Positions 43,883 through 53,685 of a stretch of DNA of 64,000 bases are shown in pieces; within the stretch, counting starts at the first letter, position 1, and each line of letters starts with the position of its first letter. The DNA is taken from positions 3,472,001-3,536,000 of the forward strand of contig NZ_CP133990.1 in the NCBI RefSeq assembly GCF_031582905.1, given 5' to 3'. This stretch comes from Pengzhenrongella sp031582905 (GTDB lineage: Bacteria; Actinomycetota; Actinomycetes; Actinomycetales; Cellulomonadaceae). The notes beneath the pieces were generated by a model that worked only from the letters and a program-made list of their open reading frames with translations, did no database searches and was not told where the DNA came from. The translations under genes and the position numbers were made by a program.

Positions 43883-45864
43883 GTGACCCAGGAGTCCCCC
43901 ACGTCGCCCGGCCTGGAGAACCTGTCGAGCGAGGACCGACGCTTCCCGCCGGACGCGCGGTTCGCCGAGCAGGCCAACGCGCACCCCGAGCTGTACGCCT
44001 GGGCCGCCGCGGACCGCACGGGGTTCTGGGCCGACCAGGCCCGCGAGCTGATCGCGTGGCAGCAGCCGTTCACCGAGGTGCTCGACTGGTCCGGCGCCCC
44101 CGTCGCGCGATGGTTCGCGGACGGCACGCTCAACGCCTGCTACAACGCCGTCGACCGGCACGTCGAGGCGGGTCACGGCGACCGGGTCGCGATCCACTTC
44201 GAGGGCGAGCCCGGCGACACGCGCACGATCACCTACGCGGACCTGCAGCGTGAGGTCTCCCGGGCAGCGAACGTGCTGGCCGACCTCGGGGTCGTCACCG
44301 GCGACCGGGTCGCGATCTACCTGCCGATGATCCCCGAGGCCGTCGTCGCGATGCTCGCGTGCGCGCGCATCGGCGCCGCGCACTCCGTCGTCTTCGGCGG
44401 CTTCTCCGCGGAGGCGCTCCGCTCCCGCATCGAGGACGCCGAGGCCAAGGTCGTCATCACCGCCGACGGCGGCTACCGGCGCGGCTCTGCGAGCGCGCTC
44501 AAGCCCGCCGTCGACGAGGCGCTCGCGGGGGCGGACCGGTCGAGAAGGTGCTCGTCGTGCGTCGCACCGGCCAGGAGGTCGCCTGGACCGACGGACGCGA
44601 CGTCTGGTGGCACGAGGCGGTCGAGGCCGCGGAGCCGACCCACACGCCGGTGTGGGTCGAGGCCGAGCAGCCGCTGTTCATCCTCTACACGTCCGGCACG
44701 ACGGGGAAGCCCAAGGGCATCTTCCACACCACGGGCGGGTACCTCACGCAGGCGGCGTTCACGCACCGCAACGTCTTCGACCTCAAGCCGGAGACGGACG
44801 TCTACTGGTGCACCGCCGACGTCGGCTGGGTCACCGGCCACACGTACGTCGTCTACGGCCCGCTGGTCAACGGTGCGACGCAGGTGATCTACGAGGGGAC
44901 GCCGGACACCCCCGACCGCGGTCGCTGGTGGGAGATCGTCGCGAAGTACCGCGTCTCGATCCTGTACACGGCGCCGACCGCGATCCGGACCTGCATGAAG
45001 TGGGGCGAGGAGATCCCGGGCGAGCACGACCTGTCCTCGCTGCGCGTGCTCGGCAGCGTCGGGGAGTCCATCAACCCCGAGGCGTGGATGTGGTACCGCC
45101 GGGTCATCGGCGGCAACCGCACCCCGATCGTCGACACGTGGTGGCAGACCGAGACCGGGGCGATCATGATCTCCCCGCTGCCCGGCGCCACGACCCTCAA
45201 GCCCGGCTCCGCCCAGGTCCCGCTGCCCGGGATCAGCGCCGACGTGGTCGACGACGAGGCGCACCCGGTGGCCGACGGGGCCGGCGGCTACCTCGTGCTC
45301 ACCGAGCCCTGGCCCGCGATGCTGCGCGGCATCTGGGGTGACCCGCAGCGCTTCGCCGACACCTACTGGTCGCGCTTCCCGGGCCTGTACTTCGCCGGGG
45401 ACGGCGCCAAGAAGGACGACGACGGCGACATCTGGCTCCTCGGCCGGGTCGACGACGTCATGAACGTCTCCGGCCACCGGCTGTCGACCACCGAGATCGA
45501 GTCGGCGCTCGTGTCGCACCCGTCCGTGGCCGAGGCGGCCGTCGTCGGCGCGACCGACGACACGACCGGTCAGGCCGTCGTCGCGTTCGTCATCCTGCGC
45601 GGCGGCAACGTCGAGACCGCCGGCACGGTCGAGGAGCTGCGGGCGCACGTCGCCCGCCAGATCGGCCCGATCGCGAAGCCGCGCAGCATCCTCGTGGTCG
45701 CCGAGCTGCCCAAGACGCGGTCCGGCAAGATCATGCGCCGCCTGCTGCGCGACGTCGCCGAGCACCGCGCGGTCGGTGACGCGACGACGCTCGCCGACGC
45801 CTCGGTCATGGACCTCATCAGCCGCGGGATGGACAAGCAGTCCACCGCGTCCGCGGAGGACTGA
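43883..45864 (+). CDS. acsA: Acetyl-CoA synthetase, one frame break
   Basis: It makes acetyl-CoA from acetate, ATP and CoA. The N-terminal part includes TEVLDWSGAPVARWFADGTL and CARIGAAHSVVFGGFSAEAL. A break at GGGGG 44527-44531 separates it from VEKVLVVRRTGQEVAWTDG. The AMP-forming motifs ILYTSGTTGKPKGIFHTT, TVDTWWQTETG-like VDTWWQTETGAIMI and GLYFAGDGAKKDDDGDIWLL follow. The C-terminal PKTRSGKIMRRLLRD carries the Lys that acetylation normally silences. GTG 43883 follows GGAGGAG; ATG 43850 is also in frame. After repair it has about 660 residues. Confidence 0.94.
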
Positions 45865-45883
45865 CCGCACCGCTCCACCCGCC

Positions 45884-45923
45884 GGCGGCTGCCCGGGCCG
45901 ACGTCACGGCCCGAGCAGCCGCC
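45884..45923 (+). terminator. Terminator after acs
   Basis: A 16-base stem with one mismatch (45884-45899 against 45908-45923, eight-base loop GACGTCAC) begins 20 bases after the acs stop codon. Confidence 0.7.
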
Positions 45924-46020
45924 GCAGGTCGGCCACCCGCACGTGCCGGCGGCGTCCTCGGTGGTCGCCGCCCGGCCCGCGGGACCCGCCCGTGATCGCG
46001 CACCCGCGCGACGTGGTGGG

Positions 46021-46955
46021 ATGTCTCCCATGCCCGCACGTCTTCCCGCCGTCCACCGCGGCCCGCTCGACGCGCACACCGCCGCGGAGGTCCGCGAGCT
46101 CGCCGAGCAGGCGGCGGCCGTCGACGGCATCGCCCCGCTCTCCGAACAGCCGCTGCTCGCCCTGACGACCGGGGCGCACACGGTCCACCTGCTCGCCCGC
46201 GACCCGGACGGTCTGCTCGCCGGGTACGCCCAGCTCGACCTCGGCGCCCCGGACGTCGGCAGCGCCGAGCTCGTCGTCGCCCCCGCGGCGCGACGGGCCG
46301 GGATGGGCCGACGGCTGCTCGAGGCCCTGCGCCAGGTGGTCGCGGCACCCGCCGCCGGGGAGCCGGACCGGTCGCTCGTCGTCTGGGCGCACGGCGACCT
46401 CCCAGCCGCACGGGCCCTCGCGGGGGCGGCCGGCCTGGACGTCGTGCGCGAGCTGTGGCAGATGACCGTCGACCTCGAGCAGCACCCGGCCGACGAGGCC
46501 CCGGCGCTGCCGAACGGGGTCACCGTCCGGGCCTTCCGACGTGGGCAGGACGAGGAGCGGTGGCGCTGGGTCAACGCGCGCGCCTTCGCCCACCACCCCG
46601 AGCAGGGGCGCCTGACGCGGGAGGACCTCGAGGCGCGGTTCGCCGAACCATGGTTCGACCCGGAGGGTTCCTCCTCGCCGAGCGGGACGGCGTCCTGCTC
46701 GGCTCGGTGTGGACCAAGGTGCACCCGGCGGACGGGGTCGCCGAGCCGGTCGGGGAGATCTACGTCGTCGGCGTCGACCCCGGCGCGCAGGGCCTCGGGC
46801 TGGGCGGCGCGCTGACCCGGATCGGCCTGGCGCACCTGGCCGGACGCGGGCTGCGGCGCGTCATGCTCTACACCGACGCGGACAACACGGTCGCCGTCCG
46901 CACATACACGGGCGCCGGCTTCGTCCGGACCGGCGTCGACGTCCAGTTCGGCTGA
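46021..46955 (+). CDS. mshD: Mycothiol synthase (mycothiol acetyltransferase), one frame break
   Basis: It acetylates Cys-GlcN-Ins in the last step of mycothiol synthesis. Two GNAT domains are visible: the first with AELVVAPAARRAGMGRRLLE, the second with EIYVVGVDPGAQGLGLGGAL and LYTDADNTVAVRTYTGAGF. Between them ERWRWVNARAFAHHPEQGR is the MshD hallmark. The frame breaks at GGG 46665-46667; one added base gives FDPEGFLLAERDG. The start is ATG 46021 or ATG 46030. Presence of mshD supports an actinobacterial host. Confidence 0.92.
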
Positions 46956-47000
46956 CCGCCGCACCCCACACCGCCCGGTGACCGGTGGCACGATGGCCCG

Positions 47001-49270
47001 ATGACGGACCAGCCCCTGCCCCGCAGCGTGCGACGGCCCTCCCGGCCGCCGCACATCGCCGCCGTCCCCGGACCGGTCCCCGGGTCACCCGCCGAGGCGG
47101 GCGACGACGCCCCCGACACCCCGGACCTCGAGCACGTCACGCTCGACGACGCACCCGAGGACCGCTTCGCCGACCGCGAGCTCAGCTGGCTGGCCTTCAA
47201 CGAGCGCGTCCTCGAGCTCGCCGAGGACCCGAGCCAGCCCCTGCTCGAGCGGGTGCGGTACCTGGCGATCTTCGCCTCCAACCTCGACGAGTTCTTCATG
47301 GTCCGCGTCGCCGGCCTCAAGCGGCGCATCGCGACCGGGCTCGCGGTGACCGCGGCGTCCGGGATGAGCCCGCGGCAGGTGCTGGAGAGCATCGCCGAGC
47401 GGGCGCACGAGCTCTCCGCACGCCACGCGCGCGTGTTCACCGAGCAGGTGCAGCCGGCGCTCGCCAAGGAGGGCATCACGCTCGTCCCGCTCGACGAGCT
47501 CGGCACCGACGAGCAGGAGCGGCTGCACAAGTTCTTCCGCAAGCAGATCTTCCCGGTCCTCACCCCGCTCGCGGTCGACCCGGCGCACCCGTTCCCGTAC
47601 ATCTCCGGCCTGTCGCTCAACCTGGGCGTCGTCGTGGTCAACCCGTCGACCGGCAAGGAGCACTTCGCCCGGGTGAAGGTGCCCGCGCTGCTGCCGCGCT
47701 TCATCGCCGTCGACGCCCGTGGCCGGCCGAGCGCGCCGAGCGCGCAGGCCGCCGCACCCGAGCGGGGGCCGATCTCGTTCGTCCCCTCGAGGACCTGATC
47801 GGCCATCACCTCGACCAGCTGTTCCCCGGCATGGAGGTGACCGCGCATCACACCTTCCGCGTCACCCGCAACGAGGACGTGGAGGTCGAGGAGGACGACG
47901 CCGAGAACCTGCTGCAGGCGATGGAGAAGGAGCTCCTGCGCCGCCGCTTCGGCCCGCCGGTGCGGCTCGAGCTCGCGGAGGGCATCCACCCGCGCATCCG
48001 CGAGCTCATGATCCGCGAGCTCGGGGTCTCCGAGCAGGAGGTCTACGAGCTGCCGGCACCGCTTGACCACACCGGCCTCAACCTCATCGCCGACCTGGAC
48101 CGCAGCGACCTGCACTACCCGCGCTTCGTCCCGACCACGCACCGGCACCTCGCCGAGGTGGAGAGCGCGAAGGCGAGCGACGTGTTCGCGGCCATCCGCG
48201 AGCGCGACGTCCTGCTGCACCACCCGTACGACTCGTTCTCCACGTCGGTCCAGACCTTCCTGCAGCAGGCCGCCGCCGACCCGAACGTGCTGGCCATCAA
48301 GCAGACCCTGTACCGCACCTCGGGCGACTCCCCCATCGTCGACGCCCTCATCGACGCCGCCGAGGCCGGCAAGCAGGTGCTGGCCCTGGTGGAGATCAAG
48401 GCCCGGTTCGACGAGCAGGCCAACATCTCCTGGGCGCGCAAGCTCGAGCAGGCCGGTGTCCACGTCGTGTACGGCATCGTGGGCCTGAAGACGCACTGCA
48501 AGCTGAGCCTCGTGGTGCGCCAGGAGCCGGACGGGCTGCGCCGCTACTGCCACGTCGGCACGGGCAACTACAACCCGAAGACCGCGCGTCAGTACACCGA
48601 CCTCGGTGTCCTGACGTGCGACCCGGAGGTCGGCCAGGACCTCACCCGGCTGTTCAACCAGCTCAGCGGCTACGCGCCCAAGTCCCGGTTCCACCGGCTC
48701 CTGGTGGCCCCGCGCTCCGTCCGGGCCGGGCTGGTCGAGCGGATCGACCGCGAGGCGGCCAACCACCTCGCCGGTCACCCCGCGTGGGTCAAGATCAAGG
48801 TGAACTCGGTCGTCGACGAGGCGACCATCGACGCGCTGTACCGCGCGTCACGGGTCGGGGTGCCGATCGACCTCGTGGTCCGCGGCATCTGCGCCGTCCG
48901 CCCCGGGGTGCCCGGCCTGAGCGAGACGATCCGGGTCCGGTCCATCCTCGGCCGGTTCCTCGAGCACTCGCGCGTGTTCGCCTTCGCCGACGCCACCGGC
49001 GCCGGCCCCGAGGTCTTCATCGGCTCCGCGGACCTCATGCACCGCAACCTCGACCGCCGGGTCGAGACCCTGGTGCGGATCGTCGACCCCGGGCACGTCG
49101 CCGACCTGGTCGAGATGATCGACGCCTCCATGGACGACGGCACCGCGTCGTGGCACCTGGGGCCGGACGACACCTGGGTCCGCCACCACCTCGACGCCGA
49201 CGGCGCCCCGCTGCTGGACCTGCAGGAGCGGTACATCGCCGGTCGTCGCCGGTCCTCGCGGGGACGGTGA
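47001..49270 (+). CDS. ppk1: Polyphosphate kinase 1, one frame break
   Basis: It reversibly makes polyphosphate from ATP. The N-terminal domain has FADRELSWLAFNERVLELAE and ASNLDEFFMVRVAGLKRRI. A break at CCCC 47783-47786 separates it from LEDLIGHHLDQLFPGMEV. The catalytic C-terminal part has LHHPYDSFSTSVQTFLQQAA, IKQTLYRTSGDSPIVDAL, YCHVGTGNYNPKTARQYTDL with the phosphorylated His, and GSADLMHRNLDRRVE. After repair it has about 757 residues, a normal length. It lies 45 bases after mshD and upstream of the Nudix-phosphatase gene, the same order as ppk1-mutT1 in mycobacteria. Confidence 0.95.
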
Positions 49271-49404
49271 CGCCCGCAGCGGGCACATCCGGGGACATCC
49301 GGGCACGACTGGGCATGTCCCAGCGCGGCTGACCGCACGCCGACCGGCACCCCGGCCGGCGCCGCGGGTTTGCGAGCGGTCCGGGTGATGGTCATCATCG
49401 AGCC

Positions 49405-50381
49405 GTGACCGGACCCAGCCCCCGTCAGCGTCCGGTCGAGGCGGCCGGTGCGCTCGTGTGGCGCGAGCGCCGCGGGGGCTCGAGGTCGTCCTCGTGCACC
49501 GACCCCGGTACGACGACTGGGCGTGGCCCAAGGGGAAGGTCGACCCCGGTGAGGCGGTCGCCGCGGCGGCCGTGCGCGAGGTCGAGGAGGAGACCGGCCA
49601 CGCCGTCGTCCTCGGCGCGCCCCTGCCGACCCTGAGGTACCGGACGAGCGACGGACTGCCCAAGCGCGTGCACTACTGGGCCGCCCGCGTCGCCCGCCGC
49701 GGGGACGGCCCCGCGCTGGCGGCTCGCGCGGCGGTGACGCCGGCGACGCGCGACGAGATCGACCGCGTGCGCTGGGTGGGCGTGGACGACGCACGGACGC
49801 TGCTGACCCGCCGCACCGACCGGGCACCGCTCGACGCGCTCCTCGCGCTGCACGCCAAGGGCCGGCTCACCACCGACGTCCTCGTCGTCGCCCGCCACGG
49901 TCGTGCCCGCCGCCGGTCGGCCTGGGCGGGCGACGAGACCGACCGTCCGCTGACGAGCACCGGACGCGCGCAGGCGGTCGCGCTCGTCCCGGTGCTCGCC
50001 GCGTTCGGGGTCCTCGACGTCGTGACCAGCCGGTGGGAGCGGTGCGCCGCCACCATCCAGCCGTACGCGGACGCCGCGGGCCTGGTGCCCGGGAGCGCCT
50101 ACCTGACCGAGGCCGAGCACGAGCGCTCCCCCAGCCGCGTGGCCGGGGGCGTGCACCGGCTCCTCGAGCGGCGGCGTGACGTCGTGGTGTGCACCCACCG
50201 ACCGGTCCTGCCCACGGTGCTCGACGTCCTGGGCCAGCACTCGCCCCGCCCGGTCGCCGATGCCCTGCCCGCGAAGGACCCGTACCTGCGGACCGGGGAG
50301 GTGCTGGTGGCGCACGTCGCGCAGACGGCCAAGGGACCCCGGGTGGTCGCCGTCGAGCAGCACCGTCCGCCCGTGGCGTGA
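49405..50381 (+). CDS. mutT1: MutT1-like fusion of Nudix hydrolase and histidine phosphatase, one frame break
   Basis: The N-terminal Nudix domain has the box GKVDPGEAVAAAAVREVEEE followed by TG. The C-terminal phosphatase domain has VVARHGRARRRSAW with the catalytic His and DVVVCTHRPVLPTVLDVL. The fused pair matches MutT1 of mycobacteria, which degrades 8-oxo-GTP/dGTP and diadenosine polyphosphates. GTG 49405 starts EAAGALVWRERRG. The frame breaks at GGGGG 49474-49478, after which LEVVLVHRPRYDDWAWPKGK follows. Confidence 0.9.
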
Positions 50382-50534
50382 CCCACAGGAGCCGGCTGCA
50401 GGCTGCCGCGACGCGCGTCGACGCGTACAGTGGGCGGCACGACGTCGGGCCGCGTTAGCCCCGGGCTCCACACAAAGCCGCCTCGAGCGGCCTTCGCGCC
50501 GACAGGCGCTTCTGCGGTCCGGCGTCGCCCCACC

Positions 50535-50578
50535 GTTCACCGGGCGTTCACCCTCGGATGGTGTGACGGTCACCTCAG
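50535..50578 (+). promoter_or_regulatory. PHO-box-like direct repeats (putative PhoP site)
   Basis: GTTCACCGGGC (50535) and GTTCACCCTCG (50546) are adjacent 11-base units. GGTCACCTCAG (50568) lies in the same phase after one poor unit. This fits the actinobacterial PhoP box, built from 11-base direct repeats starting G(G/T)TCA. It stands upstream of TTGCGT-N19-TAGCCT (50593-50623), a possible promoter for DUF47-pit. Confidence 0.65.
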
Positions 50579-50659
50579 CACGCTCGGCGTGGTTGCGTGT
50601 TCACTCCGCGGCTGCCCTAGCCTGTGTGCCGACACGCCCCCTCTCCTCGGAGCCCTCCT

Positions 50660-51280
50660 GTGCGCCTGCGCCTGACACCGCGCGACACGTCCTTCTTCGA
50701 CCTGTTCGCCGCTTCCGCACAGCACCTCGTCACCGGAGCCACGCTCCTGGGTGAGCTGCTGGGCGCCGACCGGGCGGGCCGCAAGGTCATCGCCAAGCAG
50801 ATCAGCGACGCCGAGCACCTCGCCGACGAGGCCACGCACTCGATCATGCGGCGGCTCAACCAGACGTTCGTCACGCCGTTCGACCGCGACGACATCTACG
50901 CGCTGGCGTCGAACCTCGACGACTGCATGGACCACATGGAGGAGGCCGCCGACCTCATCGTGCTGTACCGGCTCGACGAGCTGCCGGCCAGGGTCGCCGA
51001 CCAGGTGCACGTCCTGCAGCGCGCCGCCGAGCTGACCGCGGACGCGATGCCGCGGCTGCGCTCGATGTCCGACCTGAGCGACTACTGGGTCGAGGTCAAC
51101 CGGCTCGAGAACCAGGCGGACAAGGCGCACCGCAAGCTGCTCGCGCAGATGTTCGACGAGATCACCGACCCGATCCACCTCATGAAGCTCAAGGAGGTCG
51201 TGGAGAAGCTCGAGGACGCGGCGGACGCCTTCGAGAAGGTGGCGAACACGGTCGAGACCATCGCGCTCAAGGAGTCCTGA
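50660..51280 (+). CDS. DUF47 (PhoU-like) regulator of phosphate transport
   Basis: This is an all-helical PhoU-like protein of 206 residues: FFDLFAASAQHLVTGATLLG, ISDAEHLADEATHSIMRRLN, TPFDRDDIYALASNLDDCMD and MKLKEVVEKLEDAADAFEKV. DUF47 proteins are encoded next to Pit transporters and are thought to gate them. The GTG start reads VRLRLTPRDTSFF. Only four bases separate it from pit. Confidence 0.92.
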   Translation: MRLRLTPRDTSFFDLFAASAQHLVTGATLLGELLGADRAGRKVIAKQISDAEHLADEATHSIMRRLNQTFVTPFDRDDIYALASNLDDCMDHMEEAADLIVLYRLDELPARVADQVHVLQRAAELTADAMPRLRSMSDLSDYWVEVNRLENQADKAHRKLLAQMFDEITDPIHLMKLKEVVEKLEDAADAFEKVANTVETIALKES

Positions 51281-51284
51281 GCCG

Positions 51285-52285
51285 GTGGAGCTCGCCCTCG
51301 TCGTCGTCGTCGTCGCGTTCGCCCTCGGGTTCGACTACACCAACGGCTTCCACGACGCCGCCAACGCGATCGCGACCTCGGTCTCCACACGAGCGCTGAC
51401 CCCCGGGTCGCGCTGCTCATGGCCGCGGTGTTCAACCTCATCGGGGCGCTGCTCGGGACCGGGGTCGCCCAGACCATCGGCTCGGGGATCATCGAGATCG
51501 CGCCGGACGCCGGCACGCACGGGCTGGCGATCGTGCTCTCCGGCCTCATCGGCGCCATCACGTGGAACCTCATCACGTGGTGGTTCGGCCTGCCGTCGTC
51601 GTCGACGCACGCGCTCATCGGCGGCCTCACCGGGGCCGGTCTCGCCTCGGCGACCACGGTGCACTGGGACGTCATCCTCGACAAGGTCGTCCTGCCGATG
51701 ATCCTGTCCCCGCTCATCGGGTTCGGGCTGGCCTACCTGCTCATGGTGGCAGTGCTGTGGGTCTTCAAGAACGCCGCCCCCGCGAAGGCCCAGCGCCGGT
51801 TCCGGATCGCGCAGACCGCGTCGGCCGCCGCGATGTCGCTCGGCCACGGTCTGCAGGACGCGCAGAAGACGATGGGCGTCATCGTGCTCGCGCTCATCGC
51901 CGGCGGTCTCCAGACGACCAGCGAGATCCCGCTGTGGGTCAAGCTCTCCGCGGCCGGCGCGATCTCGCTGGGCACCTACGCGGGCGGCTGGCGGATCATG
52001 CGCACGCTGGGGCGCAAGATCATCGAGCTCGACCCCGCACGTGGCTTCGTCGCCGAGACGGTCGCGGCGTCGGTGCTCTACACGACCGCCTTCGCCTTCC
52101 AGGCGCCGGTGTCCACCACCCACACCATCACGTCCGCGATCATGGGCGTCGGCGCGACGAAGCGGTTGTCCGCGGTGCGCTGGGGCGTGGCGAAGAACAT
52201 CGGCCTCGCCTGGGTGCTCACCATCCCGATGGCTGCCGGCGTCGCCGCCCTCATGTACCTGGTGCTCGGCCCGCTGCTCGGCTGA
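51285..52285 (+). CDS. pit: Low-affinity inorganic phosphate transporter, one frame break
   Basis: The signature GFDYTNGFHDAANAIATS is at residues 15-32 and its inverted-topology repeat around FQAPVSTTHTITSAIMGVG. Another PiT signature is WWFGLPSSSTHALIGGL. About ten membrane segments are present. The frame breaks at CCCCC 51400-51404; adding one base reads ALTPRVALLMAAVFNLIG. It imports metal-phosphate with protons. It is co-transcribed with DUF47 behind the PHO-like box. Confidence 0.93.
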
Positions 52286-52289
52286 GCAC

Positions 52290-52934
52290 CTACTCCAGCC
52301 GGTCGGCCCGCCAGAGCGTGGCGGCCTGCTCGAGCTCCTCCGCCGTCCGGACGAGCGAGCCGGCCCCCTTGGTCAGGCGCAGCGCCGCCTCGGCGTCGCG
52401 GTCCTCCACGTAGTCGGCGTCGAACGCGGCCCCGGTCGCGAGCACGCGGCAGAACGCGGCGCCGCGCTCGAGCGCGACGGCGAGGTCGCCGGCGTAGACG
52501 CCGGACAGGACGGCGTCGACCACGCGGCGCAGCTCGTCCGGCCCGAGCGAGTCGGCGACCCCGGCGACCGCGACGTGCACGGGTGCCGCGGCGACACCCA
52601 TGCGGTAGCGCTCCGCGAGGGTCTGCGGGTCGCGACGCACCCACTCCCGGATCACGTACAGGCGCCACAGCGCACCGGGCAGGGTGTCCGGCGGGCTGTC
52701 GGACCACATGGCGGCGACGACGTCGAGGCCCTCCGCCTCCACGAGGCGGACGAGGCGCTCGACCACCTCGGGGTCGTCGGTGGCCCGCGCCTGGTGGACG
52801 AGGGCGCCCGCGGTGGTGTGCGCGAGCTCGGAGCGGACGGCCGGGTCGATGTCGCCCTGGAGCTCGTCGGCCGCGCGCGGGTCCAGCATCGCGGGGCGGC
52901 GCGGTCGTCTCGGTGCGCTCTCGTCATGACTCAC
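52290..52934 (-). CDS. Conserved-looking actinobacterial protein of unknown function
   Basis: The 214-residue soluble, mostly helical protein contains MLDPRAADELQGDIDPAVRS, GALWRLYVIREWVRRDPQTL and VYAGDLAVALERGAAFCRVL. I recognise the pattern from other actinobacteria but know of no function. The GTG start at 52934 reads VSHDESAPRRP. It ends five bases from the pit stop (convergent) and is divergent from marR, so the 181-base gap upstream holds both promoters. Confidence 0.7.
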   Translation of the reverse strand: MSHDESAPRRPRRPAMLDPRAADELQGDIDPAVRSELAHTTAGALVHQARATDDPEVVERLVRLVEAEGLDVVAAMWSDSPPDTLPGALWRLYVIREWVRRDPQTLAERYRMGVAAAPVHVAVAGVADSLGPDELRRVVDAVLSGVYAGDLAVALERGAAFCRVLATGAAFDADYVEDRDAEAALRLTKGAGSLVRTAEELEQAATLWRADRLE

Positions 52935-53058
52935 CCCCAGTGTGGCCGGTGCGCGCCAGGGCCGCTGAGCGCTTCGGCAGCGATGTCGCGGACGCGGGGA
53001 CGACGGGGCGACGGCGACGGCGACCGCGCTCGCGGTGACCGCGTTCACAGGCCTGACC

Positions 53059-53101
53059 GTTGCCCGATGCAACGACCCGACGTACCGTTGCTCCAAGCAA
53101 C
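53059..53101. promoter_or_regulatory. Paired inverted repeats, putative MarR operator
   Basis: GTTGC-ccgat-GCAAC (53059-53073) and GTTGC-tccaa-GCAAC (53087-53101) are two copies of one 15-base palindrome, 28 bases apart, both preceded by CC. The second ends 15 bases before the marR start. They overlap a weak TTGCCC-N17-TACCGT promoter, so binding would block it. Confidence 0.75.
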
Positions 53102-53115
53102 TATTGGGAGGTGTC

Positions 53116-53685
53116 GTGACCACGTCGGACCACCTGTCCCTGATCCGCGCGATCGAGGACATGGCGCGCGCCCAGCGCGACACCGGCGCGTGGCTCTCCC
53201 GTGAGCTCGGGTGCGGCCGTGGCGGGATCACCGTCGTGCGCCTGCTCGGGTCCGGGCCCCGTCAGGTCGGCGAGCTCGCGCACCTGCTGCGGGTCGACGT
53301 GTCGGTCGCGAGCCGCCAGGTCGCCGCGCTGGTCGACGCGGGACTGGTCGAGCGGGACGTCCCCGCGGACGACCGCCGGCTGCGGACCGTCGCGCTCACC
53401 GACGCCGGACGACGGTTCGCCGCGCGCGCGACCGAGGCGACCCTCGGGCTGGCCGCGGCCGTGTTCGCCGACTGGTCCCCCGCGGAGCTCGACGAAGCCA
53501 CCGGGCAGATCCGCAAAGTCGCGAGCGCGATCGCCGACCACCACGGCGCCACGGCCGGCACTGCCGGCACGACAGCCGACGCTGCGTCCCGCCCCGGCCC
53601 CTCACCGGCCCGCCCGTCGCCCACGCGCACCGCACCCACCCACCCGCACCGCACCGCCACGTCCCCGGAACGAGAGATCGCATGA
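53116..53685 (+). CDS. MarR-family regulator of the adjacent efflux pump
   Basis: The winged helix is clear: RQVGELAHLLRVDVSVASRQ then VAALVDAGLVERDVPADDRR, the wing, and VALTDAGRRFAARA. The last 45 residues are a Pro/Ala/Thr-rich tail (PARPSPTRTAPTHPH) unusual for MarR proteins. GTG 53116 is preceded by GGGAGG. Its stop overlaps the MFS start as ATGA. It probably represses both genes through the paired palindromes just upstream. Confidence 0.9.
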   Translation: MTTSDHLSLIRAIEDMARAQRDTGAWLSRELGCGRGGITVVRLLGSGPRQVGELAHLLRVDVSVASRQVAALVDAGLVERDVPADDRRLRTVALTDAGRRFAARATEATLGLAAAVFADWSPAELDEATGQIRKVASAIADHHGATAGTAGTTADAASRPGPSPARPSPTRTAPTHPHRTATSPEREIA

